Positions 35,641 to 58,315 are shown, numbered from the stretch's first letter. The stretch: DNA of 64,000 nucleotides from Salminus brasiliensis (GCF_030463535.1 NC_132891.1:10211949-10275948); one strand, 5' to 3'. Program-made: numbers and translations. Notes: generated by a model not told the origin, from the sequence alone.

Positions 35641-38600
35641 GGAAGTCAACTTGGCCGGGGGTTTCCCGAAAGCATCTTAGGACAAGGATGACTCTCAGAT
35701 CTCAGATTGCATTTTGGAGATCAAGGGTTACTACAGTAATTACCATTAGGCAATTACTATGCTTCAGGGGGATTTAGGTTCTCCGTTTCACGTGGTGCCT
35801 AACAATATTCTGTACCTGGGAAAAGGCCTTGAGCAACACATGTTCTCGATTGACTTATTGCTTTAATAACTTACATCAGTCAGTCATGCAGATTAGTTCA
35901 GGTATTATCTGAGTTGATTGTAACAGAATGCCAGTCAAACACATGCCTCTATAGTGCTGTTCATGTTAAACTCTTGAATTGTACCGTAGTTCCCCTGTAT
36001 TATTTCCCATCCATCTTTTTTGTTCACTCTGCAGGAGTTACTGAAAACTGAAAACTAAAACTCAATGGAAAACCAGAGTGCTGAATAACTGCACATCAGA
36101 CCAAAGGTGAAACTGCACTTGATTTAAATGCTAAAATCAGCCTTCAAGCTTTCACTCCCCCAGCAGACTCAATCTGCACCAGTCTGAGTGGTGTGTGCAT
36201 GAAATGCCATATTCTCTCTCCACTGCATGACTGATGAGCTGATGCCCTCTGTCATTCCTCATTTCATCTGCTTTATTTGTCTTTCAGTAACCATCTGTCT
36301 TTATGTGTCTGATTTAGACTGCATTTTTGGAGAAATTCATTATAGATGTAACAACGTGACTAAGTTTCTTTATTTCCCATCAGGAGCAGACATGGTTTTT
36401 TCAACAGTTTAGGCTTATTTAGTTCAGGCTTTTATAAGAACAATGAGACATAGTATGGAATAGCAATAATCATACATTATGTATATCTACGCACATGCAC
36501 TGTAACACGTCTCCTAACCTCTTTGTCTCCTTCAGCACGTCCCTTTTTATCTTTAGCTCATGGAAATTAAATTAGGGGGTACATAATTGTCTGTTTAAAA
36601 AAGTAACTGATCAGCCAAGAGACGTGTGGTGTCTAAAGTTTGCTTCTTTAGTTTTGCATTGGAGCTAGGAGGCTAATGTAGCTAAAAGGTAATGCAGGCC
36701 TCAAGGTCGTAGAGGAGAGTTAATACTGGGGGACAGCTGAGAACAGAAGCTCTGACAAAATTTAGTCTCAGAACACAGAAACTTGTGAGACTAGCCTTAA
36801 CAGCGTACAGTATGAACAGCCTTCTTAACTCCAAATTTATTCTAATATCTTCTTTTTTCTTTTCTTATGTGGGTGATCAGTGTCTGATGTGGGAGTGAGT
36901 TGCAACGAGGAATTCTCTGCTGGTTGGAAAAGCCAGTTGACATTTCAAAACAGGCAGCGACAAGAAAGGCAATATTGTCACATTCATTATTACCATCTCC
37001 ATTTGCAACATGACTCCATGAATAATGCATGTATGTAATAAATAGTAGGAAGTCAGCTTGTCCAACTAAAAAAACAACGGCAGCTCCAACTTGCTAACAC
37101 AGGGCAACAGAGTAGCATAGTATAGTGAAACCTCCAGCTAATGTGGACTAACTCAGCTCTGGCTAACTCAGGGTAGTGAAGGCTAATCTTAGCTAACAGG
37201 GTTATTTGTGTAGCAGGGCACAGAGTAACTGCCCCAAGGTCTTTGGGAAGTGATGTTATCCATTTTATGTATGTGGTATGATGTCAGAAACCATATAAGA
37301 TTGAGATTATGTAGCAACGTCACATGGTTTAAGGCAAGTGGGTGATCATTTAGGTATGCCGATTACACAATTACCAGAGATAATTAACAGTGCAACACTA
37401 AAGAAGCAGACATCAAACATGTCTTGGCTAGTCTGTTATGTTTGGGTTGGGTGGAAAGTTATGTAACTTTGCTGTAGGTTTGTCTGTAGGTTGTCCAAGC
37501 ACTTATGCTACTGCCCTACTGAGAACACGCCCTTATACATAGGGTGACCAGATGTCCTATTTTTTTCCTGATATGTTCTCTTTTTGGGATAAAAAAATCA
37601 AAAATAAATAATACATCCAATCAGGATTTCTAAATTGGGTCAAGCTGCCTCCCACCGCATCTGACTTACCACACCAAAAATGCAAATGGAAATAAACACA
37701 AATCCAATCAAATCAATGTCACACAGTTATAGCCTTTTAGACACACCAGGAGGGCCGAACTGTGGTAAAATAGTAAAAAGTAGTGTTTTTAAAATTATTT
37801 TGAATATATATATATATATATAGTAAATACTATAATATATGCTGTTATAATGTGTGTTTTTTTTGTGCCTTTTTTATTTCATGAGTTGAAATTTAAGTTA
37901 TTAAAGGAGGTTCTTTGGCCCTAAAGTCTACCAGGGCTATTCTTGGTAAATTATGTATTAATGCTCATTAACTGCTGCACAAATTTAGAGATCTTTTACT
38001 GTCTCCCACCCTCACACGAACACATTGCCACAGTCCAACAACAGGCCTACTTGAAGCCTCCCATCCACAGCTCCCTAACCATGGCAGGCGCCTGTTTGTC
38101 CGCAATGTCCTCTTTTTTGAAACCCAAAATAATGTCACTCTTCTTATATTCCCTCAGTAAAACGCATAACGAGAACAAGTCATACAATGTTTTCTATGAA
38201 GCTCTGGCGTTACTGAGACTGTTATCAAAAAAAAAATCCAAGCATAGACTTTCTCCACGTTCCAGCACAGCCTGTGCTAGGAGAGATTAACACAAACAAT
38301 ATAAACAGCTGCATGCTCTCTCTCTCTTTCTGTCTCTCTCTCTCACGCTCTCTCGCTCTCTCTCGCTCTCTCTCACCAGAATAGAATCACTTCAGTGCAC
38401 AGCACTGCTTTGGTGACGCATGCTGTGGGGGGAAGTGGTGAGTTGCTGTGCTGGATTTAGACGATTAGTGAAGGACTTTAAAGTTTACTCAGATAGGGGG
38501 AAGGAGCCGCGCTGTGCTCGGCGACATGACTTGCATACTAGAGAGGACGCTACCGATGACCTTCAGAAAAACAACACAAGGACAGAGGAGGAAAAATGCT

Positions 38601-40250
38601 CATATTTCTGTAAACCATTTGCAGCCATTCTGTTCTCTTGCTGTAGAGAGAAGCACACTCTGCTTTGATGAAAAGAGGCTAAAAATGCTGAGAAAATGAA
38701 AAATATTGATTGACATATGGATTTGAAAGGAAATGCTGATGCACTGTATATCTAAAGATATGAACAGATTATCTGTTCCCCAAAACAAATGGCACCTAAT
38801 CCCCTTTACTGACATCATCCGTGCTTTGACTGCATGCTCCCAGCCACATTCCTTCCATGTTTCAGTGATACACCTTTTCACACTCAACAGTATATAAAGG
38901 TTTACACAGTATAAACACTATTTTATAATATACACAAATGATGTTTACAGAAATATGATCAAATGCTGTCCTACATAGAAATATTCTTACTTACTTGTAA
39001 GCATTGCTTTGTCATATAAATACATTATTTACAGAAATAGAAGCATTTGCAGCATATTGTCCAACAAAACAACTAAATTTGCACGAATATATGCATTATA
39101 TTTTCAATATTATTTCTATATAAGAGAAATTTAAACATCGTTATTGTAGTATTAAATTTACAGAAATCTAAGAATGGCTTTGTCATGTAGGAATATAAGA
39201 CACATTCTATCTTACTGTATACAGAAATACAGAAATAGACACATTTTACTGTCTAAGAAATGTATACTGTCTAAGATGATGTATAAAGAATTATTATTAA
39301 TATTATTTACATATTTATATATGAATGGCTTTGTCATATATAAAGATGTAAGGTACATTTCATTGTACTGTGCATTGAAGTGATGTTAAAAAATACAAAT
39401 ATAAGTGTTTGTGTGTGTTTTTTTCCAGTAAGGTCAGATAATTTTTATCATACATGGTGATATATAATATTGGTGTATTGCTACATAAAAAAATGGGGTT
39501 TACACAGGCTCACACATAGTACATAGACCATAAAAACATAAAGCTTGAGCGTGATGCCTATTAAATGACACAAATAGTAACTTAAAGTCTTTTAAATATA
39601 ATTTTAAACATTCTACATAAAATAAACAGCACACACACACTAGAAAAAGGAGGAGACATTCTGACATTGAAAGGGAGTTCTGACATTGCCTGTAGCGGTG
39701 GTGACCCTCTTTTAAAATATCAAGCCATCATTTTGCTGTAATTTTAATTCTCCACAGACAAGAATTCCCCCTCTCTGTCTATTGTACTATGCTGGGGGCT
39801 ATGGCTTCAGCCTGGAAACCATTATCATTTCCTTTGCAAATGAAACACAAAATACACGATAAATAAGACAAATCTCCATATAATCAGGGAGTATCCCCAG
39901 AATAAAAAATGCTGAATCTAAAGTCAGTATAATTGTCTTAATAGTCTTAATGTTTGAACACTCTTCCAATAAAGAGTTTTGGCCAATCCCAGTTCTGTCA
40001 ACACAAATATGCTTGTAGTATAATGGGTTAAAGACTCTCAGGTCAGTGTCAGTCACAGCAATCACAGTCTGAGAAGCACAGTCAACCTATAGTACAACAC
40101 CCACAATACCCCTGTTATAAATCACAGGCCTGTGAAATATAATTACTTAAAGAAAATTTTTGAATATGTCTGATGACAGGAGGATAGTGGGGAGAGAGAG
40201 GATGCCAAAGAGCTGGAGAGCGGTGGTGCATAGATGGCTATTTCAGGGCG
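35641..40250. other. Divergent intergenic region between clcnk and hspb7
   Basis: No coding exon recognised. Contents: a (TA)n run at 37804-37822, a CT/CTCG-rich stretch at 38315-38377, AT-rich DNA at 38880-39480. Open frames such as 37943-38290 and 38420-38668 lack domains and splice context. Confidence 0.45.
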
Positions 40251-40508
40251 CGAGTGTTTGGAATGCCAACTGTTGACCCTTCCCATCCCTCTTTGTCAGA
40301 GGCCCTTTCTCAACCTGGAGCCCTCATCGCACAAAACTTTTCCGACCACAGACCCCCTCTCTTTTCCCTGCCTCATGCGATAAATATAGCACATAGTCAT
40401 CCTTCAGTAACACACTGTGTCCTGTGTGTACATAGACAGGCACATGGACGAGAGGGAGAGAGAGGGAGAGAGAGAGCAAAAAAAAAAACTCATAGTTCAA
40501 ACCCACAA

Positions 40509-40516
40509 TATAAAAG
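40509..40516 (+). promoter_or_regulatory. hspb7: TATA box of hspb7
   Basis: TATAAAAG stands 293 bp before the hspb7 ATG, predicting a start near 40,540 and a 5' UTR of about 260 nt if unspliced. About 120 bp further up, ATAAATATAG (40380-40389) matches the MEF2 consensus at 9 of 10 positions in reverse, of interest because hspb7 is a muscle gene. Confidence 0.7.
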
Positions 40517-40801
40517 CCAGTCAGACTAAGAATACCCACAAACCACAAGTGGTCCAACAGTGAGGGGACGCTAACACAAACTGTAGGAAGGAGATTTCTG
40601 GCTACGCTGTGTGCTGAACAGAGGGGGACAGGCGAGGTAGAAACTGGATCTAAGAATTCAGACACTGTTTGGATAAAGCCTGGCTGAAGGCACCTCCGCT
40701 TTGTGTCCCTTTATGAACATTAGTGCTTCTCCGGCAGTCGCTTTGTAGACTCCCTCTGTGAGTGGATATCGATTTCCTCCCACTGAAACTTCCAAACACT
40801 A

Positions 40802-42489
40802 ATGAGCGTGACCAACTCTTCTGCTTATCGATCGGAGCGCAGTTTCCACCAGACGTCCTCCTCGTCCTCCTCCTCCTCCTCTTCCTCCTCAACAAACCCC
40901 TACATGGAGAAGAGCCGGGGACTCTTTACCGAGGACTTCGGGTCCTTCATGTGCCCAAAAGATGCTTTGGGATTCCCAAGTGAGTTTACCTTGAACTTCT
41001 CGTTCCCTGTGGGTCAGTGTAGCTGTGTTATGAGTAGAGTAGCCAGCTCCCTTGAGCTTTTTATTATGCCCCCTTGAAACTGTTTAACTGAGAGAATCAA
41101 TATTTGCTGTCCCTCACAGCGCAGGCCACATCCTTGCTGTTATTGATTGCTATTTTCTTGCATCACCATGACTACGCTTATCCCTCCACTGAGACTAATA
41201 CAAACATGTCGAAGGCGTCAAGTGTGGAATCGTTGGGAGTTACACCATGAGGCTGACAGTGTGTTGGCTTTTGATGTTCTTTATGGCATATGGCACATAA
41301 ATCTTCTGTGTACGGACGGTTTACTTAGCGTTCTCACGCGTAGTAAGTGTTAAGTAAGGTTGGAGTGGTGTGGGACATTTCAGGGAGGTGAGACTGCTAA
41401 GCCGGCGTGTCCTGGAAAGGGGGTGGAGGCAAGAGGGCAGTGGAGGACAGGCTAGGACAGGCGTAGGGAATGCATGGGTCAGAGCCAAGGCTGTGACTTC
41501 ACTGCTGGAGAACGACGCCTGGGAGAGCACTCGGGAGCCCGTTGCTTAGTGACGAAGACACAAAAAAGGCCGGCCTGGGATTCATGTGGTGGAATGCACT
41601 CACACACCAACAGGGAGGCATATGCATGCACAGGAATGTTCATTTGCCATTTAGTTGTACCTTAATAAAGCCTTTGGAGAGTCCTGAAAAATTGCTGCTA
41701 ATTGGCAGCGTGAATTTCAGCAGCATAAAAGCTCATGAAGAAAGACTCAATCCTGCTAATTCTGCATACAGGGATGATTATCTGTATTTCCGCAAGCTCA
41801 CAGCATGTCTGAAACATATGATTATCATATGGGAAGATCATACATGACTATAGAAGGGAAGAGAACTTGGGCTGGAGTTCAAGCCAGTTTCTGTTTTGAG
41901 CTAGAAGGCCATCTTTCAAGAAACCGAGACTAGGACTGAGTACCATGGAGGAAATGGGGGGTGGTATGGGTTCACTGGACTCTGAGGTGTTAGATTGAAA
42001 GGGGAGGGAGTTTCAGGCATGGTTCTTCTGTCACATATATCTTCATTACACCATTTTACCACCATGACAAATGATCCATGTTTGTTTCAGGCCGGACTGG
42101 CGCACCTGACAACATCAAAACTCTGGGTGACACCTACCAGTTCACGGTAGACGTCTGTGACTTCTCTCCAGAGGATGTCATTGTGACCACCTCCAACAAT
42201 CAGATTGAAGTTCGAGCAGAAAAGGTGTTTAGAAAATGAAATAATCAAAGCTAGAGCTTGTTTTGATCGCAGTGTTTGAATCTTTGAACTCACGTCTTCT
42301 CTTCCACAGCTTGCTACAGACGGCACAGTGATGAACACCTTCACCCACAAGTGCCAACTACCAGAGGACGTGGACCCCACTTCTGTGACATCTTCTTTGG
42401 GGCCTGATGGGACGCTTACTATTAAAGCGCGAAGACACCCAGCCAAGCTCGAACACGCACAGACTTTCCGTACGGAGATCAAAATCTAG
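40802..42489 (+). CDS. hspb7: Small heat-shock protein HSPB7 (3 exons)
   Basis: Coding exons: 40802-40979, 42091-42224, 42310-42489; phases agree, 163 aa (human HSPB7 is 170). The N-terminus has the hallmark [10 protein letters not shown] followed by a poly-Ser tract (about 12 Ser, TCC/TCG codons) and the conserved EDFGSFMCP. The alpha-crystallin domain spans about residues 66-150: [70 protein letters not shown]. It ends TFRTEIKI as in mammals. It is an ATP-independent chaperone of heart and skeletal muscle sarcomeres. It is divergent to clcnk and in tandem with zbtb17. The next in-frame upstream context has no other ATG, and RSERSF-type spacing supports this start. Confidence 0.97.
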
Positions 42490-42565
42490 CCTTTGCTATT
42501 TAAACCTTAGCTAGCTCAGCCTTGCATTATTCTTGAGATCTCTGATCTTTCCCCGTTCAGTGCTC

Positions 42566-42751
42566 TACACTCTTAAAAATAAAGGTTCTGAATGGTGAAC
42601 AGGAGTCTTGGATTAGTGTAGAAATTTCACATCATGTGGAGGTTTCTTCACCTTTTGAAAGGTTCTTCAGACTCAAACATCTCATTTACAAAACTGGTTC
42701 TTCTAAGGCATCACTCCAAAGGGCAGGAGTGCCTTTATTGTTAAGAGTGTA
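42566..42751. mobile_element. ACACTCTTAAAAA-type MITE in the hspb7 3' UTR
   Basis: The left end TACACTCTTAAAAATAAAGG and the right end CCTTTATTGTTAAGAGTGTA are imperfect inverted repeats. It begins 76 bp after the hspb7 stop codon. Confidence 0.85.
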
Positions 42752-42829
42752 CTCATCATTCTTTCCTTATTTCAACGTTAACGAGTTAATTTTACATTCT
42801 AAGCGAAAAGAGGCCTTTGATTTAGTGAA

Positions 42830-43021
42830 ATACTTTTTGGTGCTATATTAAACAGTTCTTCTAGGGTTCTATTACAAAAAATCATCTACAAAAGGGTTTT
42901 TTATAAAATTTTATCAAATGTATTTATTTTTAGAACTGAAGAACTGTTTAACCAGGCAAAGAACTATTTAAGTATTTTACAAAGAACCGCTGCCTTTCCT
43001 AAAGAACCCTCTAAGAGTGTA
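42830..43021. mobile_element. Second MITE of the same family in the hspb7 3' UTR
   Basis: The right end AAAGAACCCTCTAAGAGTGT is clear. The left end near 42830 is eroded. The body carries AGTTCTTCTAGGGTTCT and AAGAACTATTTAAG arms. Confidence 0.6.
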
Positions 43022-43257
43022 CTGCAACGTCCAGAATTGAAGAAATGCATTATCACATCATTTTTTTCTTTGTAATTTAGCTGATTGTGTTTGATTTTTG
43101 TTAAAATATTACAGACAATTTGTCCAAGGCAGCAATTACATACCAAAGATTTCAGGCTGTAAGTGTAAGACTGCACAGGTCTGTGTGTGAATAAATGTAT
43201 ATATAGGTTGCCGTGTCCCAGTTACCTTATATGAATGCACTGCTGTTTTGTGTTTTG

Positions 43258-43263
43258 AATAAA
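43258..43263 (+). terminator. hspb7: Candidate poly(A) signal of hspb7
   Basis: AATAAA is followed by GTGTTTGTGTGTGTGG about 25-40 nt downstream, a good GU-rich element. It predicts a 3' UTR of about 790 nt. Confidence 0.65.
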
Positions 43264-43565
43264 AAGAGACACGAAGAGTGCTTTGTGTGTTTGTGTGTGG
43301 CCACTCTGGATCTGAGTTAATGATCTGTCAGCACTAGAAACAAACAAGCAGGCCTCTAACAACTAGTAGTCTATTAATAGAATGCCCTCAGTCCTCTCAA
43401 ATACCTTCATGGCGCTGTGTCGTGCATCATTCATCAGGCTATCGTTTCATTATTCAGAGGCTGTGTTCCAGGTTTAGATGGAAAACCAAAATGATAGTAA
43501 AGAATAGTATTTAAAGGAACCATGGAATACCAATTTTTTTCTTTTATCCAAAATGTGTATAGCCA

Positions 43566-43930
43566 TATACACTATGGACAAAAGTATTGGGACACTGGCA
43601 CATTTGTTGTTTCTTCTAAAATTGAGGGTATTTAAAGAAAGAGTTTATCTTGTTTTTGTTTGAGTGACTGTTTCTGCTGTCCAGGGAATGCTTTCTACTA
43701 GACTTTGGAGCATTGCGGTAAGGATTTGATTGCATTCAGCAAGAAGAGTATTAGTGAGGCCAAGATGTTGGATGATCACCATCTCATCTCATCCCCAACT
43801 ATCCAGCTCAAATCCCTAAAGTACTGGACGGAGTTCCATCCATCATTCCAGAGAACATAGTTTCACTACTCCACAGCTTTAATTGGGGGGAGGGGGTTAA
43901 AGCTGTGGAGTCACTTCATTCCCCTCTAGT
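43566..43930 (+). mobile_element. Tc1-like MITE between hspb7 and zbtb17
   Basis: The left end ACACTATGGACAAAAGTATT is the ATAGTGTA-type terminus, followed by GGGACACTGGCACATTTG. The body has GGAGCATTGCGGTAAGGATT and GTTGGATGATCACCA. The right end near CCCCTCTAGTGAG is eroded. Confidence 0.75.
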
Positions 43931-46000
43931 GAGTAAATATAAATATAAATATACTGATAGGAACTTGATGTACTGACAGGTTTCACAGCAGCTCTATTCT
44001 CTGTAGTTTTAGAAGAGGTTTAGTAGTTTAGTTTAGAACTTTTTTGTTTTACTTTTTTTATTTGACAGAAGTAACAACTTAACTGAGCATGCAGTGTAGG
44101 TTCAGGTGACTCTACCTTTGATCAGAGTACCTATAAATTACATATAAAAATACAATGTATGTTTATTGACTGCCCACAACAAAGAACAATGTAAAGTACA
44201 ATGTAAATCATACACAACAAAAACTGCAACTTTCACTTTGACTGGATGCTAATGTAAATTAAGAGCATTCGTTTAGCGCATTTCTATTGGTCTATTCATC
44301 CAGAATTATTTACACAGTGTACAGAAGCAGCTACATGGTTCAAAAAAACAAAAATGGACAAAAATGGAGATATGGAGATGTGGACGTGGTTTTCATTGGA
44401 CAGCAGCGATATGGTCCTAGACCGGATAATGTATCCGATTCATGAGCATGTGACATGAATGTGAACAGTCAGACTGGATTTCATGCAACTATTTACCAGT
44501 ACATATGTGCTTAGTGCTGTCGTCTGATTTGAAAGCAAACGATAAGATCCCACTGCGGGACTAATAAAGGACTATCTTACCTTATCTTAAGATCATTGTT
44601 AAGCCAAGAAACGATCTGAGCAAAGTCGGAAATGTTTAATAAGGTTTGTAACGTGAACATAGCATTAATCTATATTTTACAAATATACAAATGAATCATT
44701 CTTGAAATGAAAGAGTGAGAAGCAGCTGGAAGCAAGGCCAGGCACACTAAACCTAGTCAAATGTATGCCTATATGTATTTGATCTCATTAACTCAACAAT
44801 AACATAAAAAATATTACATTGTAATTAATTACGTACCTTTGGGAATTTGCCAATGTTTTTACATGTGGGCGGTTTTCCTCTGATTACTTCCTTACTATCA
44901 CTTTTAAAGGCATGAACTGTGTATGCTGCATGTAGTTTTACACTGTTCTTGTGTTATTTATTTGCACTAAGAGTGCATAGTCCCCATACAAGCTCGTATG
45001 TGGCTCTACAATTCATACTGTGCTCAGGACAGAGCTATTTTTATACAAAAGGGGAAAATACCTGTTAATCAGGAACACTACTTATATAGTATTACTTAAT
45101 TACTACTTGACCATTCGAGTGCAGGAAGCAAAAAAAAAAAAAACACTAGCAATCAGAGAGTAGGTAATGATGGTAAAATACAAATGGCCAATCAGAGCAC
45201 AGCAGGGGGGGCACCAAGCCAATCAAAGTGCAGAGGGGAGAATATCATTAACCAATCAGAGCATGTGAGGAGAAAGACTGTTAGGTAATCAGACGCCTGT
45301 CCCCAGGTGCACCCTTGCAGATGGTGTTTTTGCTTTGATGTACCTGTATCGTCACATAAATTTACCTACAGCTCTTCAGCACAAATTTACAGCTGCTCAA
45401 AGCGAAGCGTGATTTGTGTTCACGACAGTGGTGTAAAAGTGAACTGCAATCCGTACCTGTAGGAGGAGCCCAGTAGCATAAAATACCAGTTCTCACATAC
45501 TGCTGCTTTAATGGGATATTTCAGAAAGAGTGGGTTTAGTGTGGTGCAATTAGCAGGTTTCAGAAAAGGGATAATACTATTATTATAATATATAATAATA
45601 TATATTATAATAATATTATTATTACTGGGATAAACATAAACATCCTCGCACATAAGTACACAAAACTGCCGCTTCTTAGCATCTACACAAGAATTTTACA
45701 TTGTTTAGAAATCCAGAACTTTTATTTTATATATATATTAAACAGATTTTTCCATGCAATATTTAAAATATATACAAACCTTTACATTATCAAGGAAGAA
45801 AAATAATATTAAGGGACTTAAACCAGGCAGGGGGGATGATTTTTGAAATTGGGGGAATGATTCATTAAATCAGAAGAACACTTAATGTCTCTAAATATAA
45901 TTATTTATGAGAAATTATAATTTTTCTACCATGATATTTTAGAAGCTCCATACAAAACCGCACACTGGGAACTGTGAAACGCTACCCGTTAGACAGCGCC
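43931..46000. other. hspb7-zbtb17 intergenic region, no gene
   Basis: The stretch holds a repeat shared with 56010-56135 (44298-44430), a LINE tail-like GGGACTAATAAAGGACTATC (44557-44577) followed by TTATC units, an A-run (45129-45142), and an AT-rich near-palindrome of TAATA words (45571-45626). No exon seen. Confidence 0.45.
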
Positions 46001-46570
46001 ACTGTTACTCGATTCAGACGTTCGAATCATAAACGACCGATTCAAAAGAGTCGGTTCGCGAAATCTAATCGGTTCGTGTAACCGAGTCGCTGGCTGAGTC
46101 AGTTAGTTGGTGACGGGCGCCACCCTGCGGTCAGGGCTGAAGAAGCGTTGGCGCACGCGCAGTGCCGAGCTCCTCGCCACGGCTCGGCCACTATCAATCG
46201 ATCAGAGAGCGGAAGATGGCGGAGCGTGGAGCCCGCGCGCCGAGACCGATCGCCGAATAACTCGATCGCACGGACCCGCTGGGAGTCGGGAACAGCCCGA
46301 GTAAGTTCGGCGGTTCGGGTAAAAGACATGCAGGGGTGAGACGCGTCGAGCGACGTTGCGATCTACCGATTAAGCGTGACCGCGAGTCTTTCGCGAGAGA
46401 AGAGAAAGCAAACGGAGCAAAATACGGGGAGGAGGGTTTCAGGCCATCCGTTGCCACCATGTTGTTTAGAGTGCTGCGAGCTGGCCCAGGCACGCTGAGT
46501 TAATCCCGGATAGCGATCGGAGCGGGAGGGGAGGACTCCTAATCAATCCGCAACATCGTCGACCCGACTG
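46000..46570 (+). promoter_or_regulatory. zbtb17: CpG-rich promoter region of zbtb17
   Basis: CpG density rises sharply from about 46,000 to 46,570 against an AT-rich background. There is no TATA box. The word AAGATGGCGG (46213-46222) matches the YY1-type element found at start sites of housekeeping genes. The word GCGCCACCCTGCGGTC (46117-46132) resembles an inverted CTCF site. Confidence 0.75.
46200..46300 (+). other. zbtb17: zbtb17 untranslated exon 1
   Basis: A consensus donor (CCCGA/GTAAGT, intron from 46301) lies in the CpG-rich block. The next exon opens with a good acceptor at 47550 (CACTGTTTTAG) and reaches the ATG after 44 nt. The mammalian gene also starts translation in exon 2. 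The 5' boundary is a guess around the AAGATGGCGG element. Confidence 0.6.
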
Positions 46571-46984
46571 TGGCTGGGGAAAGGCGATTGCGTGGCGGAT
46601 GTATAGCATCCTTAATTTCATATATACCCGCTACACAGACGTTCAGATAACACACAGTTCATGATCTGGCCTTTTATATGGCGAACAACTCATTTCTCCG
46701 ACCCATCCATTGTAGTAGCTGTGCACTAGCAACACGAGCTAATGTGGCTTTGCATAATCTACAATGCTGTTAGTTTGGGAGCAAGCGATGGACAGTCAGT
46801 CCTTTTTAGGAAGCTATAAGGGCAGGGAATGTCTCTGCTCTTGCATAATAGCAATAAAAGGGTGTTTACATAATCATGGAAGTGCATTATAATTCATTAG
46901 TGCTTGTTGGCAAGTAGATTTGATGGTATTCCAGGTTTGGGAATAGTACAGTTTACTTGCTTGTTTAGTGCATAGTGAATAGTG

Positions 46985-47225
46985 TTTAGTGTAAGTAAAT
47001 TACTGGCAGTGGCTGGAGAGCTGGGTTCACGGTTCGACACCCAGGTCCAAGCTGCCACTGTTAAGCACGTGAGCAAGGCCTCTAATCTCTCTGCTCCAAG
47101 GGCACTGGAGCACGGCTGCCCCTGCATGCTGACCCCTGGTTTTCTGTCTATCAGAAAAGAAGACTTTTATTGAACTGTAAAAGCAGGAAGGACAATAAAG
47201 GCATATTATTATTATTATTAATAAT
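46985..47225 (+). mobile_element. SINE-like repeat with (ATT)n tail in zbtb17 intron 1
   Basis: The words GGTTCACGGTTCGACACCCA (B-box-like), AAGCTGCCACTGTTAAGCAC and TGAGCAAGGCCTCTAATCTC are followed by GGACAATAAAGGCATATTAT and ATT repeats. I recognise this as a common teleost SINE-type repeat. Confidence 0.65.
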
Positions 47226-47593
47226 AAAAGAAAATTATTTGCATCCAAAAGCAGTAACAGAGAATCACAGTCTAATCACAGTTAAGATCTGCAATGTTAG
47301 TTAGGATGCGGCCTTTCTGCCTGAGCTGGAATAAGCAATAAGCAAGGTCTTTGCTGGGAGCAGAGGATGTGAAACTGAAATTAATTTGACAACAATATCC
47401 ATATATATTGACAATAAACAAGCTCACTTTGATTTTGTCTAATTGTGCAGAGACCTAAACTCACGATGTCAGTGTAAATATGAATATGTTGAGAATATGT
47501 TTGGCCTAAGCTTCAGCTGCTTCTTGTGTTCCCCCACACACTGTTTTAGGACACGGCCATCCAGATCAAAGTCTGCAGTCTGCTGCACCAGCG

Positions 47594-57271
<9,678 letters not shown>

Positions 57272-58313
57272 GGTTCTTGGGACAGTTAAGATGTTTATAT
57301 GACCTTTAGAGCTCTAGTTTTGGAAATCCCAGGGATATCAGTGTAGTTGAGGCCATGGCAAATGTTTGTGCATGTGCCCAATATAGATCAGCTGAAAAGT
57401 TACCTGGTCAGGGGGTATTTTTTTTGTTTCTTCAGTCAAATGCTAACTTGTTTTAATTCAGGCTTGCATTTTGGGCTTGCTTTTATAAAGTGGTTTGGAA
57501 ATTGTTCAGGAACTGTTAAACCATGGCACAAGTGCATGGTAGGAAGTGTGAAGAGAATCATGCTTAGTTTGTAAAATATATTTAAGAGGTTAAGAAATTG
57601 AGAAGTTACCTGTTTTCAGATATGAATGCTAATTCTAATTAATTGCAAATTGCTCTTTGTTATGCCATATTTGTCAGACACTGATAAAAGACAAAAGACT
57701 ATATTGATTACACTTCTCACATTTTTGACATGGTGTTAAATGTATCACAATTTATAATCAGTTATTGTAAAACAGCTTATACTTTTCATAAAAGAATGTA
57801 TAAACAAGGACATGGTAGTGTACTGTAATATAAATGCCAGTATCCAGGTTGTTTCTATGATATCTTGTGGGCCACTGTAAATTAAATGGACAATGTCCTG
57901 CATTTTCCTTTTTTCCTTTATTTCTTCCTCAGGTCCGTGTATGACGCTGGTTTGGGTTTATGTGCCAGAAAATTAATGGAAATTCTTTTACATGATGATT
58001 TTGTCATTTTTTCCCCTCACAGTTCAGCAAGGTTGCAGGTTTTGTCTCTGTACCTTTAAGGTTGGTGAATGTAAATGGTCACTGTTCTGATGATTATCCA
58101 GCCTGTGAATCATTCAAGACTGTCCAGGTACATCTCTGCGCACTGGGCAGAGTCAGTACAACAATCAGGAATGTCCGAAAAGAGAAGGAACCACTGGTCA
58201 ATCAACAACCAGACATTGAAAAGGTTGGCCAATGAAAGCAGCAGCAGCTGATGATGACAGAATCATTGTGACAGTTGCTTTAACGCAGCCGGCTTGTCAG
58301 CTGGCACATCGGT
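57272..58313 (+). other. zbtb17 3' UTR and downstream
   Basis: AT-rich, non-coding. Candidate poly(A) signal ATTAAA at 57881-57886 with U-rich sequence following. No other exon recognised. Confidence 0.5.
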
Positions 58314-58315
58314 CA

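Noticed and set aside
38420-38668. 82-codon plus-strand frame between clcnk and hspb7
   Set aside because: Cysteine- and lysine-rich but with no known motif and no donor linking it to hspb7.
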